From: an uncultured Oscillospiraceae bacterium
Lineage (GTDB): Bacteria; Bacillota; Clostridia; Oscillospirales; Oscillospiraceae
DNA: 10,348 nucleotides
Assembly (NCBI GenBank): GCA_900756495.1
Contig: CAAEKI010000037.1
Coordinates: 1-10,348, forward strand
Direction of reading: 5' to 3'
Shown here one piece after another: positions 1-5,582 of the stretch (position 1 is its first letter; each line of letters opens with the position of its first letter). The notes below the pieces were generated by a model. That model searched no databases and had not been told where the DNA came from. It was given only the letters and a program-made list of their open reading frames with translations. A program made the position numbers and the translations under genes.

Positions 1-394
1 CCTCCGGAATTTGGCAGAGGGTCAGTGCAATGCAGTAGTCGGCCACTGTGAGATCCACACCTGAGAGGCCGCCGTATTGTTCCGAGAGATCCAGCGTCAG
101 CCGCCCCTCCTCCTGCCTCCAGGAACGCAGGGAAACACCCGGCGGAAAGGGCGAAGTAAGCCCTGGTTCAACAGGTCCTGCCAGGAGAAGCCTCATCAGT
201 TCTTCCACCGCCGGTTCTTCTCCGGACAGCACATGGTATTCGCACTTCACGGCAGGACCGCCTGTCCTCTCCTCTGAGACGGCAAAGTATACCCCCGTAC
301 TCCCTTCGGGCGGATTCTCGCGCTCTCTGGATACAGCACACGCCGTCAGGGTTAGCGCCAGTGCGCAGCAGAGCGCCAAGGCACGCTTCTTCAT
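1..394 (-). CDS. GerMN-domain lipoprotein (partial, C-terminus beyond left edge)
   Basis: The first 131 codons of a secreted lipoprotein are visible and stay open to the window edge. Residues 1-18 are a basic, hydrophobic signal peptide (MKKRALALCCALALTLTAC) ending in the lipobox LTAC with lipidated Cys19, so the mature protein should be tethered to the outer face of the membrane. From about residue 33 it matches the GerMN pattern: a short strand (GVYFAVSEE), a helix with EELMRLLLAGP, the segment FPPGVSLRSW, then the strand RLTLDLSEQYGG. GerMN occurs in the Bacillus germination protein GerM and in actinobacterial LpqB; it is thought to bind ligands or partners and is not known as an enzyme. 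The ATG overlaps the kinase stop as ATGA (391-394), with GGGAGGG about 8 nt upstream inside the kinase gene, which implies translational coupling. Whether a second GerMN domain or an LpqB-like propeller follows cannot be seen. Confidence 0.85.
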   Translation of the reverse strand, partial: MKKRALALCCALALTLTACAVSRERENPPEGSTGVYFAVSEERTGGPAVKCEYHVLSGEEPAVEELMRLLLAGPVEPGLTSPFPPGVSLRSWRQEEGRLTLDLSEQYGGLSGVDLTVADYCIALTLCQIPE

Positions 395-1836
395 CCTTTT
401 CGCCCTCCCTTCTCACGGCAGCGCAGAAAAGAGACCTCAAAGCAGGTTCCCTCCCCCTCCCGCCGCCGGGCGGTTACCGTACCTCCGTGCTGGCAGACGG
501 TATCCCGGACGATGGACAGGCCCAATCCGGTGCCTCCCGCCGCCCGGGAGCGTGCCTTGTCCACGCGGTAAAAGCGGTCAAAAATTTTCGGGAGGTCTTC
601 CTCCGGGATTCCTACGCCGGTGTCCTCCACACGGAGCAATACCGTCTCTCCCTGGGTGCACAGCGTCACCCAGACCCATCCGCCGGGAAGGTTATACTTC
701 ACAGCGTTTTCCATCAGGTTAAACACAATCTGATAGAGGTCGTCCTCCGTGGCGCGGATGACGCAGCCAGGCTGCAGGTCCATCTGGATGGTAACTTCCA
801 CCGCCGCAGCCAGCGGCGCCAGCATATGCTCCACCTTCTCCACAACGCGCCCCACCTCCACCGGTGCGGCAGGCGTTGCAGCGCCGCTGTCCATGCGGGT
901 AAGCGTGAGAAGTTTTTCCGTAATACGCGTCAGGCGCTCGGCCTCCTCACCGATATCAGCCACAAACTCCCGTCCCGTCTTTGGATCCATGCGCTGACTC
1001 TGAAGAATCGAGTCGGTGAGCAGCCGAATGGAGGCCAGAGGCGTCTTCAGCTCATGGGAGGCATCGGAGACAAAGCGCCGGCGAACCTCTTCCGTCGTCT
1101 GGAGGCGGTTGGTCAGCTCATTGAATTCCCCTGCCAGCTGCGAGAGCTCGTCCCCACCGGTCACCGGAACCCGGTGGCTGTACTCCCCCTCGCGCACAAT
1201 GCGGATGGCGCGCAGGAGATCGGCAATCCGCCTCGTCATAGCCCTGGAAAACACCATTGACATGATGAGCACTGCGATACACACAAAAATTGAGATAGAG
1301 CGCAGGTTGCTCTGAATCCCCAGCAGCAGGGTTCCCTGTTCGGCATCATACTCATAGACATAGACCGCGCCGATATTCATGCCCCGGTAGGCTACCGGCA
1401 CAGCGGCACGGCTGCGGAAGGCCCCATCCCGGAACTCAGATCGGAATACATCGTTTCCCTTGAGCGCAGAGGTGATCTCCTGGAGCAGGGCATACTGTCC
1501 ATAGGCATTGTTGACCTCACTGCTGTCATAGAGCACCAGTCCCGTGGGATCCGTGACCATGACCCTCCGGTTGGATACGTTGCCCCCCAGCAGAGAGACC
1601 GCCCCTTCGGCGCTCTTTTCGCTCAGCACCTCTGGCCCTGCCAGGGTGGCGGCGATGACTGATGCCTGGTCCTGGAGCAGGGAGGTCTGCTTGGACTGGA
1701 ACACCAGATCCTGATATACCAAAACCGGATACAAATTGAGCACCAGCAGTACCGCCGCGATAATGACGATATAGGTCAATGCAAATTGGGTCTGGAGGGA
1801 CCGCCAGAATGGGACTTTTCTTGATTGTTCCGCCAT
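391..1836 (-). CDS. HAMP-domain sensor histidine kinase
   Basis: A complete 481-residue membrane sensor kinase. The layout is a cytoplasmic N-terminus, TM1 at about 17-40, an extracytoplasmic sensor region at about 41-178 (contains RVMVTDPTGLVLYDS, resembling a Cache/PAS-like core strand), TM2 at about 179-197, HAMP at about 198-250, then the DHp and catalytic domains. The H box SDASHELKTPLASI carries the phosphoacceptor His261; the N box is NLMENAVKY (373-381), G1 is DTGVGI (405-410), the F box FDRFYRVD (419-426) and G2 GGTGLGLSIV (434-443), so all catalytic motifs are intact. The start is set by AGGAGG at 1845-1850, 8 nt before the ATG. It lies 39 nt after the response regulator gene, its presumed phosphotransfer partner, and overlaps the GerMN lipoprotein gene by 4 nt. 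The stimulus is unknown; the neighbouring genes suggest an envelope signal. It belongs to the broad WalK/PhoR-like class. Confidence 0.95.
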   Translation of the reverse strand: MAEQSRKVPFWRSLQTQFALTYIVIIAAVLLVLNLYPVLVYQDLVFQSKQTSLLQDQASVIAATLAGPEVLSEKSAEGAVSLLGGNVSNRRVMVTDPTGLVLYDSSEVNNAYGQYALLQEITSALKGNDVFRSEFRDGAFRSRAAVPVAYRGMNIGAVYVYEYDAEQGTLLLGIQSNLRSISIFVCIAVLIMSMVFSRAMTRRIADLLRAIRIVREGEYSHRVPVTGGDELSQLAGEFNELTNRLQTTEEVRRRFVSDASHELKTPLASIRLLTDSILQSQRMDPKTGREFVADIGEEAERLTRITEKLLTLTRMDSGAATPAAPVEVGRVVEKVEHMLAPLAAAVEVTIQMDLQPGCVIRATEDDLYQIVFNLMENAVKYNLPGGWVWVTLCTQGETVLLRVEDTGVGIPEEDLPKIFDRFYRVDKARSRAAGGTGLGLSIVRDTVCQHGGTVTARRREGEGTCFEVSFLRCREKGGRKG

Positions 1837-1875
1837 GGCGATAACCTCCTTCCCCGCCGCAAATCAAACCGTCAA

Positions 1876-2559
1876 TCAAGTGTTTTTCAGATAATATCCC
1901 ACGCCCCACTTGGTGAGGATATACTGAGGATTTGCCGGATCCAGCTCCAGCTTCTCCCGCAGGCGGCGGACGTGGACATCCACTGTACGGTAATCTCCCG
2001 CATATTCATAACCCCAGACCACATTGAGCAGGTTTTCACGGCTGTACACCCGCCCTGGATTGCGCATGAGCAGTTCCATCAGATCGAACTCCTTTGCCGT
2101 CAAATCCACACTCTGTCCTTCCTTCCACGCGGCACGCTCATCGGCATCCAGCACAATGTGTCCCACAGTCAGCCGGGCGCGCTGCTCCTTCTGGGCCGCC
2201 ATGCCCGCGCGGCGGAGCAGTGCCCGCACGCGTGCCTTCAGCTCCAAAATATTAAAGGGTTTGGTGATATAGTCGTCGGCCCCACATTCAAATCCTATGA
2301 TCTTGTCGGTATCCTCACTGCGGGCTGTGAGCATAATGACAGGCACATTGGAGAACTCCCGAATCCGCATACAGGCCTGGAGTCCGTCAATTTTAGGCAT
2401 CATCAGATCCAAAATAATCAGATCAAAAGCCCCACCCCGGGCCAACTCTACGGCGGCTTCTCCATCATAGCCCACCTCAACCTGATAGCCCTCGCTTTCC
2501 AGGTTAAATTTAATCCCCTTTACCAGCACCTTCTCATCGTCAACAACCAAAATTTTCAT
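1876..2559 (-). CDS. OmpR/PhoB-family response regulator
   Basis: A 227-residue DNA-binding response regulator. The receiver domain (about 1-115) has the acidic pocket D8/D9, phosphoacceptor Asp51 in LIILDLMMPKIDG, switch Thr78 and Lys100 in the KPF motif. The C-terminal winged helix (about 128-226) carries the recognition-helix segment DYRTVDVHVRRLREKLE and the wing WGVGYYL, where most relatives have RGVGYYL. I take the ATG at 2559 as the start because GGAGG at 2565-2569 sits 5 nt before it; the in-frame TTG at 2571 overlaps that ribosome site and is unlikely. It is the first gene of a three-gene set (regulator, kinase, GerMN lipoprotein) on the minus strand and should bind promoter direct repeats when phosphorylated by the kinase. 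It resembles WalR/MtrA-type regulators, but the target genes cannot be read here, and the family assignment is firmer than any named orthology. Confidence 0.95.
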   Translation of the reverse strand: MKILVVDDEKVLVKGIKFNLESEGYQVEVGYDGEAAVELARGGAFDLIILDLMMPKIDGLQACMRIREFSNVPVIMLTARSEDTDKIIGFECGADDYITKPFNILELKARVRALLRRAGMAAQKEQRARLTVGHIVLDADERAAWKEGQSVDLTAKEFDLMELLMRNPGRVYSRENLLNVVWGYEYAGDYRTVDVHVRRLREKLELDPANPQYILTKWGVGYYLKNT

Positions 2560-2633
2560 GGTTTCCTCCAATCCCAGTCCAGTCAGAAAGTCGTATACGG
2601 TCTGCCTTACTGACGGCTATGCCTCCATCCATT

Positions 2634-3023
2634 CTATCCTGCCGTGATATACTCAAGCAGCCCCTCCAGCGTCCCTTCTCCAATCCCCTTGACCTTGGTG
2701 AGATCCTCCGGGATCCGGAAAGGACCGTTTGCAGCACGGTATGCGATGATATCCTGGGCCCGCTTTTCTCCAATTCCAGGAAGCAGCATCAGGGTCTCCG
2801 CATCGGCGGTGTTAATGTCAATCTTCTCACCGTCCAAAAGCGGATCGGGCGTAGCGGCAGGTGGCGAAAGAACAAGGACTGTCTGCTCCTCCGACAGTGT
2901 GCGGGAGGTTTCAACCCGCATCGGTACCGACACTGTTTCCCCCCTGACAAACCAGCCCGTGCCGAAGGCCAGACACACGGCGCAGATCAGGACGGTCAGA
3001 TATTCCAGGCGGGAAATCTTCAC
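2634..3023 (-). CDS. ComEA-like membrane-anchored helix-hairpin-helix protein
   Basis: A 129-residue protein with one N-terminal membrane segment (about 8-26, LTVLICAVCLAFGTGWF), a low-complexity Pro/Thr linker (about 35-65) and a C-terminal ComEA-type domain (67-129) with two helix-hairpin-helix motifs, LPGIGEKRA (81-89) and VKGIGEGTL (111-119), plus the typical KIDINTADAETL lead-in. In the family this domain binds double-stranded DNA without sequence specificity; in ComEA it captures DNA outside the cell during transformation. The protein is shorter than Bacillus ComEA and lacks the usual SLBB region between anchor and domain, so a role in DNA uptake is only an inference. Translation starts at GTG, with GGAGGAGG ending 9 nt upstream. 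It is followed by the response regulator after 74 nt and is divergent from the carboxypeptidase gene. No comEC or other competence gene is in the window. Confidence 0.88.
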   Translation of the reverse strand: MKISRLEYLTVLICAVCLAFGTGWFVRGETVSVPMRVETSRTLSEEQTVLVLSPPAATPDPLLDGEKIDINTADAETLMLLPGIGEKRAQDIIAYRAANGPFRIPEDLTKVKGIGEGTLEGLLEYITAG

Positions 3024-3044
3024 TTTTTGTAACCTCCTCCCCTG

Positions 3045-3073
3045 TTGCGCCCACAGATGTCCTCTGATATAAT
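3045..3073 (+). promoter_or_regulatory. Probable sigma-A promoter of the carboxypeptidase gene
   Basis: TTGCGC (3045-3050), a 17-nt spacer and a perfect TATAAT (3068-3073) would start transcription near 3080, about 60 nt before the ATG at 3139. The -10 box is ideal and the -35 box is only 3/6, so assignment rests on the -10, the spacing and the position. Confidence 0.6.
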
Positions 3074-3110
3074 AGAATCATGCCATCTCATGCCCCAGAG
3101 ATACAAAGGA

Positions 3111-3116
3111 ATTATA
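3111..3116 (-). promoter_or_regulatory. Possible -10 box for the minus-strand comEA-like/two-component genes
   Basis: On the minus strand a TATAAT lies about 90 nt upstream of the GTG start at 3023, in the divergent intergenic region. No convincing -35 box is found at 16-18 nt spacing, so this is a weak candidate. If real, the two divergent promoters would overlap in one short control region. Confidence 0.3.
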
Positions 3117-3138
3117 TCATAAGTGTTGGGAGTTTCCT

Positions 3139-4536
3139 ATGAAAAAATATCGAGTTTTCTCTGTATTCCTCCTTGGAGTTCTGCTGACCTCCCTCTTATC
3201 CCTCCCCGCGGCAGCCGCGGGGAGCGGCAGCGCTATCCTGGACAACATGCATGTGGAGGCCGCGGCCGCCCTCCTGGTAGACGACGATTACGGTGAAATT
3301 CTCTACGAACAGAATGCCCATGAGCGCCGTTACCCCGCCAGCATCACCAAAGTTATGACCGCCCTGCTGACTCTGGAGGCCGTAGACCGTGGTGAACTCT
3401 CCCTGGATCAGGTGGTTACCGTAACGGAACATCTCTACCAGGGCATCGGCTCCGGCGGCTCCACCGTGGATATCAAGGCGGGAGAACAGCTCACTGTTCT
3501 GGATCTCCTCTACTGTGTTCTGCTCCCCTCCGCCAATGAAGCCTGCAATGCTCTGGCCGAGGCTGTTTCCGGAAGTATTGACGATTTTATTGTCGCCATG
3601 AACGTCCGGGCTGATGAATTGGGCATGGAGGACACGCACTATACCAACACCCACGGCTATCATGACGACAATCACTATACGACTGCTTGGGACATCTATC
3701 TGATGTGCCATGAGGCCAACCAGCACGAGACCTTCCGTACCATCACCTCTTCCCGCAGCTACGAACTTCCCGCCACCAATATGCACGAGGCCCGCACCAT
3801 TTATGATACCAACGCCCTAATTTCCTCCTGGCAGTATGGCTCCAGCTATCTGTACGAGTATGCCACCGGTATCAAAACAGGCTCCACACCGGAGGCAGGG
3901 TACTGTCTGGCCTCCTCTGCCACCAAGGGAAACAAACATCTCATTGCCGTGGTGCTGGGTGCTGAAAACCCCAAGCGTGAGGATGGCTCTACCAACCGGC
4001 TTCAGTTCTCCGAATCTTCCCGTCTGCTGCAGTGGGGATTTGAAAATTTCTCCCGTAAATCTCTGATCGACACAAAGGTCCCCTTAACCGAGATTCCTGT
4101 CACCTTGGCGCAGGATGTAAACACTGTGGCTGTCCATCCTGTTGGAACATTGGAGGCCTGTCTTCCCAACGACTTGGATCCCGCCCAATTTGATCTGGAC
4201 TGGACCTTAAATGTAAAAAGCCTGGAGGCCCCTGTGACGACGGATCAGGTTGTGGGGACGGTAACAGTCTCTTATAACGGCAAGGAGTACGGCACGCTGA
4301 ATCTTGTACCCTATACCTCTGTGGAGCGCTCCGATCTGCTCTACCGCCTTGATCAGCTTCAGAAGTTCTTTGATCAGCTCTGGGTAAAGATTCTGCTGTT
4401 GGCCGTTATCGTTCTGATTGCAGTGCTGATCCTCCGCCATGTACTGACAGGCCGCCGCAGAGGCCGCCGCCGGGCCTACAGCGGTGTGGGCGGGCGGAAC
4501 CGGTATACCCGCGGCCGCCGCAGAAGAAGATATTAA
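3139..4536 (+). CDS. D-alanyl-D-alanine carboxypeptidase (peptidase S11, PBP5/DacF-like)
   Basis: A 465-residue low-molecular-weight penicillin-binding protein that removes the terminal D-Ala from peptidoglycan pentapeptides outside the membrane. A signal peptide spans about 1-27 (cleavage near AAAAG). The S11 catalytic motifs are complete: SxxK is S68-I-T-K71 within RYPASITKVM, SxN is S131-A-N133, and KTG is K246-T-G248 within GIKTGSTPEAG. After the catalytic domain (about 38-305) comes a small beta-rich C-terminal domain (about 310-395), then a hydrophobic segment (about 415-433) and a tail with many arginines (RHVLTGRRRGRRRAY and RRRRRRY-like end). Family members usually end in an amphipathic membrane-binding helix, so a full membrane span with a basic tail is notable. 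The ribosome site is modest (GGGAG, 6 nt before the ATG). It has its own promoter and is divergent from the two-component operon. DacF or DacB naming is not decidable here. Confidence 0.95.
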   Translation: MKKYRVFSVFLLGVLLTSLLSLPAAAAGSGSAILDNMHVEAAAALLVDDDYGEILYEQNAHERRYPASITKVMTALLTLEAVDRGELSLDQVVTVTEHLYQGIGSGGSTVDIKAGEQLTVLDLLYCVLLPSANEACNALAEAVSGSIDDFIVAMNVRADELGMEDTHYTNTHGYHDDNHYTTAWDIYLMCHEANQHETFRTITSSRSYELPATNMHEARTIYDTNALISSWQYGSSYLYEYATGIKTGSTPEAGYCLASSATKGNKHLIAVVLGAENPKREDGSTNRLQFSESSRLLQWGFENFSRKSLIDTKVPLTEIPVTLAQDVNTVAVHPVGTLEACLPNDLDPAQFDLDWTLNVKSLEAPVTTDQVVGTVTVSYNGKEYGTLNLVPYTSVERSDLLYRLDQLQKFFDQLWVKILLLAVIVLIAVLILRHVLTGRRRGRRRAYSGVGGRNRYTRGRRRRRY

Positions 4537-4631
4537 CGCTCATCACTGAAGCTCTCATACATCGACAGAAGAGGGCCGCCCTTCCGTAGCACACCATAAG
4601 CCCATAAGGAAGTAAATATCATTTTGCAGGG

Positions 4632-4654
4632 CGGCATAGTCAAAAACTATGCCG
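4632..4654. terminator. Hairpin, possible weak terminator at the recombinase stop / after the carboxypeptidase gene
   Basis: A perfect 9-bp stem (CGGCATAGT, loop CAAAA, ACTATGCCG) is followed on the plus strand by TTCTGGTTTTCTTTTCC, a broken T-tract. It lies about 95 nt after the carboxypeptidase stop and overlaps the stop codon of the recombinase remnant on the other strand. It could end the plus-strand transcript; alternatively it is a leftover terminator of the mobile element. Confidence 0.45.
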
Positions 4655-4785
4655 TTCTGGTTTTCTTTTCCGTTCAATGGTCTGTTTGTCCTCGTCCTGT
4701 TCCAATTCCCCGGTAAAGTTCCAAACAATCTGTATCTTCTGTCTGCGGTGGCCGCTGAACTTGTCCGGCGCATGGACTTTGTGGA
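4640..4785 (-). pseudogene. Remnant of a large serine recombinase C-terminus
   Basis: On the minus strand, one frame reads 47 residues to a TGA at 4640-4642: it begins HKVHAPDKFSGHRRQKIQIV, continues WNFTGELEQDEDK and ends in a basic tail (IERKRKPERHSF). The block VHAPDK-SGHR-Q-I-I-WNF-GE is a signature I recognise from the extreme C-terminus (DUF4368-type region) of large serine recombinases carried by clostridial conjugative and mobilizable elements. No resolvase catalytic domain, zinc ribbon or start codon remains: upstream of about 4785 the sequence becomes the oppositely oriented acetyltransferase gene. The fragment is therefore the 3' end of a deleted recombinase, with the breakpoint at about 4784-4800. 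Its composition is that of the GC-rich neighbourhood, unlike the adjoining gene. Confidence comes from motif memory, not from an alignment. Confidence 0.68.
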
Positions 4786-4799
4786 GATGAGAATATAAA

Positions 4800-5303
4800 A
4801 TGAGTATAATGATTGAAAAGGCAACTTCATTGGATGCTGCATTGATTTTAAAATATTTGAAACAAGTGGGGGGAGAAACAGATAATCTAACATTTGGTCC
4901 AGAAGGAATGCCATTTACTGTTGCAGAAGAGGCATCTTTTATTGCTCAAACAGAGCACTCTTGCGATGATATTATGCTTGTCGCGAAAGAAACTGGGAAG
5001 ATAGTTGGTATTGCCAGTTTGAGCCGCTTGCCTCGCCGCATGGGGCATCGTGGAGATTGTAGCATTTCTGTACTTAAGGAATATTGGAATAAAGGAATTG
5101 GTAGTCAATTATTAAGTAAAATTCTTTGTTTTGCCAAAGATAATGCTTTTGAAACAATCGATTTGCAAGTTCGGAGTGATAATTTACGAGCAATTCATCT
5201 CTATGAAAAGTTTGGTTTTCAAAAAATCGGAAGACACCCTTCATTTTTTAAACTAGCTGATGAATATATTCCATTTGACTATATGTGCTTGAAAATACTG
5301 TAA
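4800..5303 (+). CDS. GNAT-family N-acetyltransferase, AT-rich, probably acquired
   Basis: A complete 167-residue single-domain GNAT enzyme that should transfer an acetyl group from acetyl-CoA to an amine; the substrate is not predictable. The acetyl-CoA loop is in motif A, SISVLKEYWNKGIGSQLLSK (about 88-107, with NKGIGS in place of the canonical R/QxxGxG/A), and motif B follows as LQVRSDNLRAIHLYEKFGF (about 122-140). The N-terminal ETDNLTFGPEGMPFT block is common in uncharacterised Firmicute acetyltransferases. Start choice is uncertain: the ATG at 4800 has only GGAG 13 nt upstream, and an ATG at 4809 (MIEKATS) is an alternative. The gene is strikingly AT-rich, with A/T-ending codons (AAA, TTT, GAA, ATT), while its neighbours prefer G/C-ending codons. 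This and the abutting recombinase remnant point to horizontal acquisition. No clear promoter is seen; a TATAAA at 4794-4799 is too close to the start to serve. Confidence 0.88.
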   Translation: MSIMIEKATSLDAALILKYLKQVGGETDNLTFGPEGMPFTVAEEASFIAQTEHSCDDIMLVAKETGKIVGIASLSRLPRRMGHRGDCSISVLKEYWNKGIGSQLLSKILCFAKDNAFETIDLQVRSDNLRAIHLYEKFGFQKIGRHPSFFKLADEYIPFDYMCLKIL

Positions 5304-5441
5304 ATAAATTGCAATTTAGGGGATAAATATAAAACACAGAAAGCTTGTGCCCTCGATCCTTTATAGTATGTTACGCATTTAGCGTAAAACAGTGGTGGTA
5401 AGGGTTTATACTTAAATGGCATTTACTGCGTGACAAAGCAG
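5304..5441. other. AT-rich non-coding stretch with small palindromes
   Basis: No gene is supported here. The composition stays AT-rich like the acetyltransferase gene. Two small symmetric sequences stand out: the 14-bp palindrome TAAATTGCAATTTA at 5305-5318, directly after the acetyltransferase stop, and TTACGC-ATTTA-GCGTAA at 5371-5387. Neither is followed by a T-tract. They may be operator-like sites or a remnant of an element end. Confidence 0.5.
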
Positions 5442-5483
5442 AAAAACAGCGTGTACCGTTTTCTTACAGTACACGCTGTTTTT
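5442..5483. terminator. Strong bidirectional intrinsic terminator
   Basis: A perfect 15-bp inverted repeat, AAAAACAGCGTGTAC (5442-5456) and GTACACGCTGTTTTT (5469-5483), with a 12-nt loop. The GC-rich inner stem is flanked by an A-tract on one side and a T-tract on the other, so it can stop transcripts from both strands: the acetyltransferase from the left, and the SLH glycosidase, whose stop is 100 nt away, from the right. Confidence 0.85.
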
Positions 5484-5582
5484 GTTGCAATCCTGTCTGT
5501 CAGCCGTAAAGTTTGGTTATCTTGTAATATTTTTATCTTTATCGGCGTTCAGTTTTCCGGGGCGGCCATCGCTTGCCTGTTT

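Noticed and set aside
361..1260. Long open frame on the plus strand opposite the histidine kinase
   Set aside because: It is antisense to a kinase with every catalytic motif intact, has no ribosome site or recognisable domain, and its His/Arg-rich composition is typical of the complement of GC-rich coding DNA.
2540..2773. Small frame between the ComEA-like gene and the response regulator
   Set aside because: It overlaps both real genes in another frame and has no domain; the gap between them (2560-2633) reads as plain spacer with the regulator's ribosome site.
4794..4799. TATAAA just before the acetyltransferase start as a promoter -10
   Set aside because: It touches the start codon, leaving no room for a transcript leader, and no -35 box is found at the right distance.
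4555..4914. A 119-codon minus-strand frame through the island
   Set aside because: It overlaps the start of the acetyltransferase gene antisense and the recombinase remnant in another frame. The recognisable recombinase motif is in a different frame, so this one is incidental.
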